Assembly (NCBI GenBank): GCA_949293315.1
Contig: CASFCH010000004.1
Span: forward strand, 22,430-86,429
Length of the DNA stretch: 64,000 nt
Source: an uncultured Oscillospiraceae bacterium
Lineage (GTDB): Bacteria; Bacillota; Clostridia; Oscillospirales; Acutalibacteraceae
Direction of reading: 5' to 3'
A model generated the notes under the pieces. It did no database searches and was not told the origin of the DNA. It saw only the letters and a list, made by a program, of their open reading frames with translations. Positions 55,119 to 63,830 of this stretch are shown here, piece by piece. The first letter of the stretch is position 1. Every line of letters starts with the position of its first letter. Position numbers and translations under genes: made by a program.

Positions 55119-55174
55119 ACGCAGGGTGGCTGCGTGCGTCAAGCGGACAGCAACAGATACAGTTTATCCAGCTT

Positions 55175-55223
55175 AAAAAGCGGCGCCTTTTGTGAGACAA
55201 TGCACTCAAAGGCGCCGCTTTTT
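55175..55223. terminator. Bidirectional terminator
   Basis: A 16-bp perfect inverted repeat (AAAAAGCGGCGCCTTT and AAAGGCGCCGCTTTTT) lies between convergent genes, with T runs on both strands. Confidence 0.93.
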
Positions 55224-56115
55224 ACGGCCATTCAATTTCATAGGAGGTGTCGCCTGTGATGACGGCCGAGCAGTCCTTCTTCAAAATTGCCGCCAGTGTG
55301 ATTTGCATGGAGCCGTGCGCCTGGATGTGGTAATCGGCCCGGATCAGATCGCCGCTGGACCGGTCGATCACGCATTCGATAGAACAGTCCGAATAGGTCA
55401 GCGTCAGGTCGCCCAGCTTGACGCCGGGGATGTCAAAATTCAAAAAATCAAAGTTTGTCGGAATGGAAAAACAGCTCCCATGGTTGCTCTGTCCGCGCAG
55501 CGGGACGCCGCTCTCCGGCTTGAGGACGATGCGCAGGGTCAGTGTGTCTCCGCCATCCGTGCACGCTGCGCTCTGGACGGCCTCCGCCTTCAGCCGGCTG
55601 GACCAGCTCTCACCGCCGACAGGGAATTCCACCGGGAGGATCTCCTTTCGGGACCGATCATCGCGGTTGAGGCGCGAAAGGGCGGATGTGATATCCTTCT
55701 TCCCAAACAGGACGTCAGATATCTGCAAGGTGTCGCGTGTCATATATACTTTGGGCTGTTCGCTTTTAACCCGATTGACCGTATCGTTGAACAGGTCCAC
55801 AGCCTCCTGAACATTTTGAGGGATCTCCTGTACCGGATGGAGCGTTCGGCTGTTTTCGGTCGTTTGAACATCCTGCGTCTCACGATCCGGTTCCGTTGTG
55901 CTCTCGGCCGTGGAGGCGGGGGGATCTGTTGCCGGCTCCGTCTCCGATACCGCCGGTGACGTGCTTCCAATATCTCCCTGTGTCTGTCTGACGGATTCAA
56001 CGGGAGCGCTGGTGCGAATGCCCCGATGATTGCCGGTCACATACCCGGCGGAAAAAAAGACGGAGAATGCCGCCAGCAGCGCGGCAACGGCAAGGATTCC
56101 CTGTTTTGCCCTCAT
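55222..56115 (-). CDS. Membrane-anchored exported protein of unknown function
   Basis: A 297-residue protein. The N-terminal hydrophobic segment (about residues 5-25, ILAVAALLAAFSVFFSAGYV) is a signal or anchor without a lipobox cysteine. A Thr/Pro/Glu/Ser-rich spacer (30-95) follows. The C-terminal domain (about 100-297) is beta-rich, e.g. GVKLGDLTLTYSDCSIECVID. The layout resembles surface-displayed sensory or wall-associated proteins, but no family is recognised. Start 56115 has AGGGG eight bases upstream. Confidence 0.7.
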   Translation of the reverse strand: MRAKQGILAVAALLAAFSVFFSAGYVTGNHRGIRTSAPVESVRQTQGDIGSTSPAVSETEPATDPPASTAESTTEPDRETQDVQTTENSRTLHPVQEIPQNVQEAVDLFNDTVNRVKSEQPKVYMTRDTLQISDVLFGKKDITSALSRLNRDDRSRKEILPVEFPVGGESWSSRLKAEAVQSAACTDGGDTLTLRIVLKPESGVPLRGQSNHGSCFSIPTNFDFLNFDIPGVKLGDLTLTYSDCSIECVIDRSSGDLIRADYHIQAHGSMQITLAAILKKDCSAVITGDTSYEIEWP

Positions 56116-56206
56116 ATCCAGCACCCCTGAAAAGAATTTTCATTTTAGTATGGCCTCTCCCCCAGATGCCATGCACACGGGAACATTGGAAAAATCGGGC
56201 AGCAGA

Positions 56207-56629
56207 TTACGCCCTGTGGATCAGCTGGTCCAGGCGGCGGCAGACCGCGTTGCCGGGGCGGCAGAGCAGGAACCACAAAAAGCTGTATACCGGGCAGATC
56301 TGCCCCATGACGTTCAGCGGGATGCGGGAGTAGTCCCAGACATTCCATTTCAGCCTGCGGTTGACAATCAATCCTACGATCAGCTCGGCTGCTGTAATCA
56401 ACCCTGAACCGCGCAGGCAGTATTTCCACAGAGGGCCCTTTTCCCGCTTGGCCATCGCATACAGGCCGTCCAGACACGCCCCGCCGGTGAGGGCCATGGT
56501 CCAATGCGTCCGGCCGCGCCAGAGGATTTCGATAGAGCTGTAGCCGATCGCACCCACGCCGAATACAATCATGTATTCCCGCAGGAGCGCCGCCGCTTGT
56601 TCTTTGTCGAATTTGTCCGTCAATTCCAT
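56207..56629 (-). CDS. Putative ABC-transporter-type membrane protein (CmpB-like)
   Basis: A 140-residue membrane protein with about four hydrophobic segments. The signature LKWNVWDYSRIPLNVMGQICPVYSFLWFLLC matches the putative ABC_trans_CmpB family (an integral membrane protein despite its name). Function is unknown. Start uncertain: ATG 56629 is used, while an in-frame TTG at 56653 is also possible; neither has a strong ribosome site. It is oriented away from the ABC-F gene. Confidence 0.7.
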   Translation of the reverse strand: MELTDKFDKEQAAALLREYMIVFGVGAIGYSSIEILWRGRTHWTMALTGGACLDGLYAMAKREKGPLWKYCLRGSGLITAAELIVGLIVNRRLKWNVWDYSRIPLNVMGQICPVYSFLWFLLCRPGNAVCRRLDQLIHRA

Positions 56630-56677
56630 CACCCATACAGGATTTTTAACCAAAACGGCGTGATTATTCCGCCGGTG

Positions 56678-56706
56678 TTGACTTTGGCAGTGCTTCGTCC
56701 TATAAT
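56678..56706 (+). promoter_or_regulatory. Promoter of the ABC-F gene
   Basis: TTGACT and consensus TATAAT with a 17-base spacer. The leader of about 80 bases shows no attenuator hairpin typical of antibiotic-induced ABC-F genes. Confidence 0.78.
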
Positions 56707-56788
56707 TTTGTGGTGAGTGTGCCTGCGGGAACCGTTGGGCATGGGGCGCATCATCCGCTCCGGAAAATAATGGATAGGAGACAACCGA

Positions 56789-58387
56789 ATGATCTTTGCA
56801 AACAATGTATCCCTTCAGTACGGCGGCCGCGTGCTGTTCCAGAATGTCAATATCAAATTTACGCCCGGCAACTGCTACGGCCTGATCGGCGCAAACGGCG
56901 CGGGAAAGTCCACCTTTTTGAAAATTCTCTCCGGTGAACTGGAGCCGAACAAGGGCGAGGTTGTGACCAATCCCGGCGAGCGGATCTCCGTTTTAAAACA
57001 GGATCACTTTAAATATGACGACTGTGACGTTATCCGGACCGTCATGCTCGGCAACGAGGAACTCTGCCGGATCATGGATGAAAAGGAAGCCCTTTACGCG
57101 AAGGAGGATTTCTCGGAGGAGGACGGCATCCGGGTCAGCGAGCTGGAGGCCGAATTTGCCGAGATGGACGGCTGGAGCGCGGAGAGCAATGCGGAGATTT
57201 TGCTCAACGCCCTGGGGATCACCAGTGAGTACCACGCTGTCAAGATGCGCGAGCTCCCGGGCGACAAAAAGGTCAAGGTTCTGCTCGCACAGGCGCTCTT
57301 TGGCAATCCGGACGTCCTGCTGCTGGACGAGCCGACGAACCATCTGGATATCGACGCGATCCGCTGGCTGGAGGACTTCCTGCTCGACTTTGAAAATACG
57401 GTTATCGTCGTCTCGCATGACCGCCACTTTCTCAACAAGGTCTGCACCCACATTGCGGACGTGGACTTCGGCAAGATCACGATGTATGTCGGGAACTACG
57501 ATTTCTGGTACGAGTACACGCAGATGGCGCAGCGTCAGCAAAAGGAGCAGAACAAGAAGAAGGAGGCAAAGAAAAAAGAGCTTCAGGACTTCATCGCGCG
57601 CTTTAGTGCAAACGCCTCCAAGTCCAAGCAGGCCACCAGCCGCAAAAAGCTGCTGGAGTCTCTGGATATCGAGGATATGCCGGTCTCCTCCCGGCGTTTC
57701 CCGTTCGTGGATTTCAAGCAGGATCGCGAGGTGGGCAACGATGTGCTCACGGTCTCGGGAATTTCCAAGACCATCGGCGGACGCAAGGTGCTGGATAACG
57801 TCAGCTTTACCGTCCTGCCGCACGATAAAATCGCATTTGTCGGGTCGGATCCGGTGGCGCGGACGACGCTTTTCCAGATCATCACGGGCGAGCTGGAGCC
57901 GGATGCGGGAGAGTATAAATGGGGCGTGACGACTTCCGTCTCCTATTTCCCGAGCGATAATTCCCGCTTTTTTGGCGGCTGTGATCTCTCGCTGATCGAC
58001 TGGCTGCGCCAATACACGGACCAGCAGCTGGAGACGGATATCCGCGGCTGGCTCGGGCGGATGCTCTTCTCCGGCGAGGAGGCCAAAAAAGCCGCGAATG
58101 TCCTCTCGGGCGGCGAGCGGGTGCGGTGCATGCTCTGTAAAATGATGCTTTCCGGAGCCAACGTCCTGCTCTTTGACGAGCCGACCAACCACCTGGATCT
58201 CGAATCCATCACGGCGCTCAACAACGGCCTGATCAAATTCCCCGGGACGCTGCTGTTTACCTCTCATGACCATCAGTTTGTACAGACCATCGCCAGTCGG
58301 ATCATCAATGTCACGCCCGGCGAGCAGTATGACCGTGTGCAGACGTATGATGAATACCTCGATATGCTCACCGCCGCGGCGGAATAG
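56789..58387 (+). CDS. ABC-F family ATPase (YkpA/YbiT type)
   Basis: Soluble twin-ATPase translation factor, 532 residues, no membrane segment. NBD1: Walker A GANGAGKS (34-41), signature-like ELPGDKKVKVLLAQALFG, Walker B VLLLDEPTNHLD, and VVSHDRHFL. A basic P-site interdomain linker (about 240-300, KKEAKKKELQDFIARFS) follows. NBD2 has a degenerate P-loop VGSDPVARTT (351-360) with no GKS/T, but normal LSGGERVRC and LLFDEPTNHLD. YkpA-like proteins often carry altered NBD2 loops. Probably acts on ribosomes; no evidence for a specific drug. Confidence 0.9.
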   Translation: MIFANNVSLQYGGRVLFQNVNIKFTPGNCYGLIGANGAGKSTFLKILSGELEPNKGEVVTNPGERISVLKQDHFKYDDCDVIRTVMLGNEELCRIMDEKEALYAKEDFSEEDGIRVSELEAEFAEMDGWSAESNAEILLNALGITSEYHAVKMRELPGDKKVKVLLAQALFGNPDVLLLDEPTNHLDIDAIRWLEDFLLDFENTVIVVSHDRHFLNKVCTHIADVDFGKITMYVGNYDFWYEYTQMAQRQQKEQNKKKEAKKKELQDFIARFSANASKSKQATSRKKLLESLDIEDMPVSSRRFPFVDFKQDREVGNDVLTVSGISKTIGGRKVLDNVSFTVLPHDKIAFVGSDPVARTTLFQIITGELEPDAGEYKWGVTTSVSYFPSDNSRFFGGCDLSLIDWLRQYTDQQLETDIRGWLGRMLFSGEEAKKAANVLSGGERVRCMLCKMMLSGANVLLFDEPTNHLDLESITALNNGLIKFPGTLLFTSHDHQFVQTIASRIINVTPGEQYDRVQTYDEYLDMLTAAAE

Positions 58388-58417
58388 GGCCGGCCAACAG
58401 AATAAGGACTCTTTGAA

Positions 58418-58446
58418 AGCTGTCGGATTCCGGCAGCTTTTTTTTG
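58418..58446 (+). terminator. Intrinsic terminator of the ABC-F gene
   Basis: AGCTGTCGG and CCGGCAGCT arms around ATT are followed by eight T residues. It separates the chromosomal gene from the phage-tail region. Confidence 0.93.
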
Positions 58447-58527
58447 TGTTTGAGGGCTTGATTTATGGTGCGGCAGCTGGTAGTATAAAAATAAAGGAAC
58501 ATTTGTTCTAAATCGATAAGGGGGAGT

Positions 58528-58926
58528 ATGATGACCAGAGAGGAATTATCCCAGCTGCGCAGCACCCGACAGGAGCTTGAGGAGCTCAGGGCCCTGCGGC
58601 TGGAAATCGCGGAACAGCTCGGTGATCCCGGGCGTCAGGTGTGGGAGCGTGCCCAAGGGGAGCGGGAAGCGGAACGTATCCGCCTGCTTGCGGAGCAGCT
58701 CGACGGGCTTAGTCGCAGGATCGACCGGCGCAGGAGCTGTCTTGCGGAGATGTACCGCCGCACGCTCGACTGGATCGATCAGGTCCCGGACAGTGAGCTG
58801 CGGCGGATTTATACGTTGCGCTATATGATGGGCAAAAGCTGGCAGCAGGTGGCCAACGCGCTGGGGAACACGCGTTCCGCCGATGCCGTACAAATCCGCG
58901 CCAAAAGATTTTTGGAAAAAAACTGA
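58528..58926 (+). CDS. ArpU/DUF1492-like phage transcriptional regulator
   Basis: A 132-residue, charged, helical protein. The last 45 residues, ELRRIYTLRYMMGKSWQQVANALGN and AVQIRAKRFLEKN, form a sigma-70-region-4-like helix-turn-helix. Proteins of this kind (ArpU, RinA, DUF1492) control late genes in Gram-positive phages and usually sit just before the terminase gene. GGGGGAG precedes the ATG pair at 58528/58531. Here a tail module follows instead. Likely an activator of the downstream tail genes (inference). Confidence 0.75.
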   Translation: MMTREELSQLRSTRQELEELRALRLEIAEQLGDPGRQVWERAQGEREAERIRLLAEQLDGLSRRIDRRRSCLAEMYRRTLDWIDQVPDSELRRIYTLRYMMGKSWQQVANALGNTRSADAVQIRAKRFLEKN

Positions 58927-58937
58927 TTTTGTTGTTT

Positions 58938-58965
58938 TTGTCGGTTGTTATCCGACTATTATGAT
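58938..58965 (+). promoter_or_regulatory. Candidate tail-operon promoter with a dyad in its spacer
   Basis: TTGTCG and TATGAT with a 16-base spacer. The spacer holds GTCGG-TTGTTAT-CCGAC (58940-58956), a perfect 5-bp dyad that could bind a regulator such as the preceding ArpU-like protein. Confidence 0.5.
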
Positions 58966-59235
58966 AAATAGATACCAAGCCACGTGAGATGCGAAGGATT
59001 CCTCTCACGCCGGAACAGTCCGGGGGTATCTGTTATTCAGCAGGGGAGCGGATCTGACGCTCCCGAGTTCTGATCCGCAGGCGGCGCGCCGGAGCGCGCA
59101 CGGTGATCCGACTGCGGTGAGAACGGATAGCATGGAGCCGCCGACTGTGCGGACGGGCAGAGGTGACGGACTTACCGGGAATGCGTGCCGGCAGTCCCGC
59201 CGGACCGGAGGCTCTGTTTGGAAAGGAGATCCATC
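58966..59235 (+). other. Non-coding, hairpin-rich leader before the tail genes
   Basis: About 270 bases without a gene that has both start and ribosome site. Three clear dyads: CGTGAGA/TCTCACG (about 58983-59010), GGGAGCG/CGCTCCC (about 59044-59064) and GCGCGC/GCGCGC (about 59085-59100). One plus frame stays open from about 59026 to 59250 without a start codon, so this could also be the remnant of a deleted phage gene. Confidence 0.45.
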
Positions 59236-59628
59236 ATGGAAGTGCAGTCCAAACTGATTGCGGATGTGGTATCTGCTTTAAGCGGTCTGGAGCTTGTCGC
59301 CCCGATCACGGTTGGCGGCCCGCAGGGGGACGGCGAATGGCTGACCGTCATCCCCTCCGGCGGAACGGAGGAATCCGTCTACTATGACCGCCGCATCCTG
59401 AGCGGGGTGGAGCTCACCTTCCGATGCCGGAGCGAATCGCCCGCATCGGCCTATGACAGCCTTTACGCAATCTGCAATTTTCTCCGCGGCCGCCTCTATC
59501 CGCAGCACGGCGATGGATACGACTGGCTGAATACGGCCGTCGTTGCCTCTCCGCAGTACGACGAGGATGGCAGCAGTCCGGAAAACACTGTTTACAAGGC
59601 CGTTGTCAAGTGTACGGTCTATTTTTAA
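59236..59628 (+). CDS. Phage minor capsid / tail-terminator-like protein
   Basis: A 130-residue protein resembling the Minor_capsid_3 type. In siphophages it lies between the connector genes and the tail tube and acts at the head-tail joint or as tail terminator. Features: helical N-terminus, ELTFRCRSESPASAYDSLYAICNFLRG in the middle and a closing beta strand YKAVVKCTVYF. AAAGGAG precedes the ATG. Assignment is by layout and position; sequence similarity alone would not settle it. Confidence 0.65.
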   Translation: MEVQSKLIADVVSALSGLELVAPITVGGPQGDGEWLTVIPSGGTEESVYYDRRILSGVELTFRCRSESPASAYDSLYAICNFLRGRLYPQHGDGYDWLNTAVVASPQYDEDGSSPENTVYKAVVKCTVYF

Positions 59629-59640
59629 GGAGGTATTTGA

Positions 59641-60084
59641 ATGGTCCCGGAAATCAACTATAACATCACCCTTGAAATCGATATTTCTGACGCGCCGCAC
59701 ACCGAGCCGGAGTGGGCGGATCTGGGCGTATTTACAAAGAATGTCGCCCAGGCGCTCAATGAGGTGCTCTATCAGGCCACCTACTATTCCGACGGCGGTT
59801 GGAGTTCCACGGAGGTCACGGGCGGCCAGTACACCGTCACGCTCACGGGCGACCGTAAAAACGGTGATCCCGCCTGCGATTACATTTTTGATAAGGAGCG
59901 TCAGTTTGCCTTCGGCGACGCGCGCAAAACGAAGATGCGCATCCGCAGGGGCAATGAGGCCATCGTCTGGGATGTGACGCTTGCCAATATCACGGATGCC
60001 ATGGGCGACGCCAATCAGCCGAACGCGGCCACTGTCACGATCCACGGCAACGGTAAGCCGACGTTTGAGACGATCAGCGCGTAA
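59641..60084 (+). CDS. Phage tail tube protein
   Basis: A 147-residue, beta-rich protein in the position of the major tail tube gene: NITLEIDISDAP, then EVTGGQYTVTLTGDRKNGDPAC, RKTKMRIRRGNEAIVWDVTLANITD and NAATVTIHGNGKPTF. Tube proteins polymerise in rings around the tape measure. AAGGAGG precedes the ATG, 12 bases after the previous gene. A short GGGCG/CGCCC hairpin with T run follows (60096-60116). Confidence 0.75.
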   Translation: MVPEINYNITLEIDISDAPHTEPEWADLGVFTKNVAQALNEVLYQATYYSDGGWSSTEVTGGQYTVTLTGDRKNGDPACDYIFDKERQFAFGDARKTKMRIRRGNEAIVWDVTLANITDAMGDANQPNAATVTIHGNGKPTFETISA

Positions 60085-60131
60085 GCAGCCATCGGGGCGG
60101 GGGACCGCCCTTTTTTCTTTTGAACAAATGC

Positions 60132-60160
60132 GGCGGCCCCTGTCAGAGGCAGGGGCCGCC
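60132..60160 (+). other. Strong intergenic hairpin in the tail operon
   Basis: GGCGGCCCCTG and CAGGGGCCGCC arms around seven bases, no T run. Together with the weak terminator-like dyad at 60096-60116 it could lower expression after the highly needed tube gene or protect its mRNA end (inference). Confidence 0.6.
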
Positions 60161-60184
60161 CGGAGAATAGAGGAGGAATCATCT

Positions 60185-60613
60185 ATGTCTTACACGATCC
60201 GCAGAGCGCCCGCGCAGGTGCGCGAGTCGCTGGAGCTCATTACTGCAGACGGCCAGTCCCGAAAAACGCTTGAAGTTGAACTGAATATCCCTCGTCTGGC
60301 CGGCGAACTGCGCCCCGCCATACTGGAACTGACGCATGCGCAGGAAAAGATCGCCGCTGCCGCAGGCAGGGGCGGAGAGGAGGCGCAGGCGGCGTATGAC
60401 GAGGCGGTGGAGGTCTCTCACCGGCTGCTGAATCTCATTTTTGGCCCCGAGAATACGGAGGAACTGCTGTCCTTTTTTGACCGCAACGAGGCGGAGCTTC
60501 TCCAGCAGGTCACCCCGTTTATCGCGGAGGTGGTGCAGCCCGCCGTGCGGGGCTATATCTCCGAGTGCCGGAAGCGCGCGGTAAAGGGGCGCCGTCATGC
60601 GGGGCGGAACTGA
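60185..60613 (+). CDS. Phage tail assembly chaperone-like protein (first)
   Basis: A 142-residue helical protein between tube and tape measure, the place of gpG-like chaperones. It starts MSYTIRRAPAQVRESLELIT and has LLNLIFGPENTEELLSFFDRNEAELLQQV, similar in style to siphophage tail chaperones. GAGGAGG precedes the ATG. It overlaps the next gene by 17 bases in another frame. The next gene has its own ATG, so I see no need for a programmed frameshift. Confidence 0.65.
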   Translation: MSYTIRRAPAQVRESLELITADGQSRKTLEVELNIPRLAGELRPAILELTHAQEKIAAAAGRGGEEAQAAYDEAVEVSHRLLNLIFGPENTEELLSFFDRNEAELLQQVTPFIAEVVQPAVRGYISECRKRAVKGRRHAGRN

Positions 60614-61193
60614 CGTCCTCCGCTACAGGGGGAAAAAAATCAGGCTGTACCTGTACTTTAATGCGGTGCTCGACTGTATCCGGATCCTGCGGCGGCCGGA
60701 TCTGGACGGCGGCGCCAAGCTGGATGTCTCCCTCGCCGTGCTCACGGACGGGAGCCGCTTTGTAAGGCGTCTGTCTCCGGAGGAGAAGGCGGAGCTCTAT
60801 ACGCGTATCTTCAATGAAAAGATCAATCCGCCAAAGCGGACGGGTACAGATGACGGGGTCAAGACGGTTGATCTCCTGTTTGACTGGCCGCTGATCCGTG
60901 CGGCGTTCCTGCAAAATTATCATTTGGACCCGGAGCGGCAGTACAACCGCATGCCCTGGAAGACCTTTATGACGCTCTTTCAGGGCCTGACGGGTACGAA
61001 GCTCAACGAGGTGATGCAGATTCGGGGCATGGAGCTTCCGGAGCCGACGCGTTACAACGCGGCCCAGCTGCGCGAGCTTCGGCGGATGAAACAGTACTGG
61101 GCGTTCCCGCTTGAGGTCATCGGGGAAAATTACGGGGAACAGCTCGAGAGGATGTTTACAACATTGAGCAAAATGGCGAAAGGAGGCCAGTAA
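60597..61193 (+). CDS. Gp15-family phage tail protein (second chaperone-like)
   Basis: A 198-residue protein with the Gp15-type pattern. After an N-terminal beta region, LLFDWPLIRAAFLQNYHLDPER and MPWKTFMTLFQGLTGTKLNEVMQIR correspond to the conserved acidic/aromatic helices of the family. It lies directly before the tape measure gene, the usual Gp15 site in Firmicutes siphophages. Its stop (TAA) overlaps the next ATG region by one base context (TAAATGG). Confidence 0.75.
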   Translation: MRGGTDVLRYRGKKIRLYLYFNAVLDCIRILRRPDLDGGAKLDVSLAVLTDGSRFVRRLSPEEKAELYTRIFNEKINPPKRTGTDDGVKTVDLLFDWPLIRAAFLQNYHLDPERQYNRMPWKTFMTLFQGLTGTKLNEVMQIRGMELPEPTRYNAAQLRELRRMKQYWAFPLEVIGENYGEQLERMFTTLSKMAKGGQ

Positions 61194-63128
61194 ATGGCGG
61201 AGAACTTGAATGCCGATAAGGTTTCGGCCGATCTCGATCAGATCCGAACACTGGTCCACTCGGCAAATCAGTCGATTCAGGATCAGACCGTCTCGGCGAT
61301 TGATACGATTGAAAATCGATTTACAAAGTTCGCGGATTCGTGTGACGTGCTGATCCAGTCTCTGAAGCTGGAGATGGGGGAACTGGGGCAGTCGTTTGAA
61401 AAGGCGAGCGGCCAGCTGGATAAATTAAAACCACAAAAATTGACTGAGGTAAATGTGGAGGCAAAACAGTCAAAAGAAAGCGTCAAAGACGTTTCTGAGG
61501 CAGTGAAGAATGTCGATAAAAATCTCGATAAAATCGACGCCTCCGGGCTGGATCAGGTTACCAAAAAGGCGGAAGATGCAGGCAAAGCGCTGGAAAAAGC
61601 CGGGAAAAAATCCGGCGGTTTTGACGCCGGAAAGGCGAAGGAGAGCATTTCCTCCATGGCAGAGGAAGTGGGCGGCATTGATCTGGGCGGTATTTCGGAT
61701 ACGATCGGAACCCTCTCCTCCGGCCTGGGCGGCGTTGCGAATCTGGCTGTCGACGCGGCGGCGAAGAGCATCAGTCTGGCTACGGATATGTCCGACGCCA
61801 TGGGTAATTTTGCGGTCAAAACCGGAGTGAGTCAGGAATCTTTGGACGGCTATCAGGAGGTTCTGGAAAGCATTTATTCCGGCGGCTATGGCGAGAGCTT
61901 TGCGGATATTTCGGATGCGATGGTCAATGTAAAGCAGAGCTTTGGCGATCTCTCCGACGAACAGCTGCAGGGCATGACGGAGTCGGCGCTGGCGCTGCGG
62001 GATGCGTTCGGCTATGACGTGTCCGAATCGACCGAGGCGGCCAAGGCGCTCATGGAGGAGTTTGGGGTTTCGGGCGAAGAGGCGTTCAATATGATTGCCA
62101 AGGGCTCGCAGGACGGCCTGCTCGCCTCCGGAGAAATGCTGGAGGGGATCGAAGCGTCGCACGAGTCCTTTGCCCTGATGGCGGAGGACGCCTCCGGAAC
62201 GGCGGAGGCCATGACAAACCTCAAGGATATTGAGTACGGCGATATGGGCTCTATGCTTGAGGAGATGGGGCGTTCCCTGGAGATGGTGCTTCTTCCGATC
62301 GGCGAGGCGCTTCTTCCGGTGCTGTCCACGCTTTTGGAGGCGATACAGCCGTTACTGGATGCGGTGCTGGCGCTGATTCAGCCGATTCTGGACCTGATTA
62401 CCGGTGCAATCGGACCGCTGATGGATGTCCTCAATCCACTGATTGAGATCATCTCCACCGGCCTTACGGAAGCGATCAATTTCTTCAGCGGAATTGTTTC
62501 CGACGTATTCAGCGGCGTACTGGACAGTGTGACAAAGGTCCTTGACAATTTCAGGAATATCATTGGCTCTGTGATCGACTTTGTCAAAAACGTTTTTTCC
62601 GGCAACTGGAAGGGCGCATGGGACAGTGTTAAAAACATCTTCAGCAATATCTGGGATTCCATCAAGGAAGTCGTTAAGATCCCGATCAACTATATTATAG
62701 ACGCGATAAACGGGCTGATCCGCGGGCTGAACAAAATTAAAATTCCGGATTGGTCACCTGTCTTTCCAGGAAGGGGATTAAATATCAAGGAAATCCCCCG
62801 CCTGAAGGTGGGCATCGACTATGTCCCGTCCGACTTTTACCCGGCCTATCTGGACCGGGGCGAGCGCGTCCTCACTGCGGAGGAAAACGCCCGCTTTGCG
62901 GCGGCGGGCGGATTTGCGGCGCTGGAATCCCGCGGAGCCTATATGATGTTTGACCCGTCGCTGATCGCGGCGGCAGTCCGCCTGGGCCTGGAGAACGCCA
63001 ATATCTGCGTGCGCGGAGATGTCCACACCACCCTGAACGCGGACGGAAAACAGCTCGGCGAGGTTGTCACCCCCTATGTCAATCAGGGGCTGGGCGCCCT
63101 CGCGGACGGAAAGGAGAGAGGCAGATGA
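61194..63128 (+). CDS. Phage tail tape measure protein
   Basis: A 644-residue protein: N-terminal coiled coil (about 1-150), central Gly/Ala/Ser-rich helical region, and a hydrophobic stretch (about residues 360-480) rich in Leu/Ile/Val (LLPVLSTLLEAIQPLLDAVLALIQ). Then comes a Trp-rich segment FSGNWKGAWDSVKNIFSNIWDSIKE typical of tape measures, and a C-terminal cap with YLDRGERVLTAEENARFA. It sets tail length; by the usual rule of about 0.15 nm per residue this predicts a tail near 100 nm (estimate). It is short for a siphophage. Confidence 0.9.
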   Translation: MAENLNADKVSADLDQIRTLVHSANQSIQDQTVSAIDTIENRFTKFADSCDVLIQSLKLEMGELGQSFEKASGQLDKLKPQKLTEVNVEAKQSKESVKDVSEAVKNVDKNLDKIDASGLDQVTKKAEDAGKALEKAGKKSGGFDAGKAKESISSMAEEVGGIDLGGISDTIGTLSSGLGGVANLAVDAAAKSISLATDMSDAMGNFAVKTGVSQESLDGYQEVLESIYSGGYGESFADISDAMVNVKQSFGDLSDEQLQGMTESALALRDAFGYDVSESTEAAKALMEEFGVSGEEAFNMIAKGSQDGLLASGEMLEGIEASHESFALMAEDASGTAEAMTNLKDIEYGDMGSMLEEMGRSLEMVLLPIGEALLPVLSTLLEAIQPLLDAVLALIQPILDLITGAIGPLMDVLNPLIEIISTGLTEAINFFSGIVSDVFSGVLDSVTKVLDNFRNIIGSVIDFVKNVFSGNWKGAWDSVKNIFSNIWDSIKEVVKIPINYIIDAINGLIRGLNKIKIPDWSPVFPGRGLNIKEIPRLKVGIDYVPSDFYPAYLDRGERVLTAEENARFAAAGGFAALESRGAYMMFDPSLIAAAVRLGLENANICVRGDVHTTLNADGKQLGEVVTPYVNQGLGALADGKERGR

Positions 63129-63829
63129 TCGGCGTAACATTTGGCGATAAGCATACCTGGCGCGACTGGGGGCTGAAATGGCTCGGATGCGAACTCCCCA
63201 TGCCGGAGCCGCGCATCATCAGCGTGGAGGTCCCGGGCCTCGACGGCGTGCTGGACTATACGCAGGCGCTCACAGATGAGGCCTGCCTGGCCAATCGGGA
63301 GATTGTGCTCACCTTTGATAGGATGGACCAGGATCTGGCATCGTGGCAGCGCATCTACTCACAGATCGCAGCCGCCTGCCACGGCAAAAAGCTGCGCATC
63401 ATTCTGGATACGGATCCCGACTATTTCTATTATGGCCGCGTCTCGCTCGGCGCCTCCAAGGAGAACGAGCGTGTCAGCCAGATCGTCTTTACCGTGGATG
63501 CGGACCCGTACAAGTATGAGCTCGTCAGCAGCGGGGAGGATTGGCTCTGGGATTCACTCAATTTTGAGACTGGCGTGATCCGTGATTATAAGGAGCTTTC
63601 CGTCTCGGGGAGCCGCACGGTCACGTGCATCGGCGTACAGCGCCCGGTGATTCCGGTGTTCTACTGCTCCGCCGCCATGAGCGTGCGCTTCGGCGGGCAG
63701 TCCTACCAGCTCTATCCCAAAACAGGCGGCAGCCGCATCCCGGAGATCGTGCTCCAGCCGGGCGAGAATACGCTCACCTTTACCGGGGACGGCACCGTGA
63801 CGATCGATTACAGAGGGGGTGTGCTATAA
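63125..63829 (+). CDS. Distal tail protein (Dit)
   Basis: A 234-residue Dit protein forming the hub ring at the tail tip. It begins MIGVTFGDKHTWRDWGLKWLG, has the conserved PEPRIISVEVPGLDGVLDYTQ and the strand-rich FYYGRVSLGAS and VSQIVFTVDADPYKY. A C-terminal galectin-like domain (about 150-234) ends the protein. The start overlaps the tape measure stop by four bases. It anchors the following tail-associated protein. Confidence 0.88.
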   Translation: MIGVTFGDKHTWRDWGLKWLGCELPMPEPRIISVEVPGLDGVLDYTQALTDEACLANREIVLTFDRMDQDLASWQRIYSQIAAACHGKKLRIILDTDPDYFYYGRVSLGASKENERVSQIVFTVDADPYKYELVSSGEDWLWDSLNFETGVIRDYKELSVSGSRTVTCIGVQRPVIPVFYCSAAMSVRFGGQSYQLYPKTGGSRIPEIVLQPGENTLTFTGDGTVTIDYRGGVL

Positions 63830-63830
63830 C

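Noticed and set aside
60600..60613. Programmed frameshift between the two tail chaperone-like genes
   Set aside because: No clear slippery heptamer was seen, and the second gene has its own ATG and an AAGGGG upstream.
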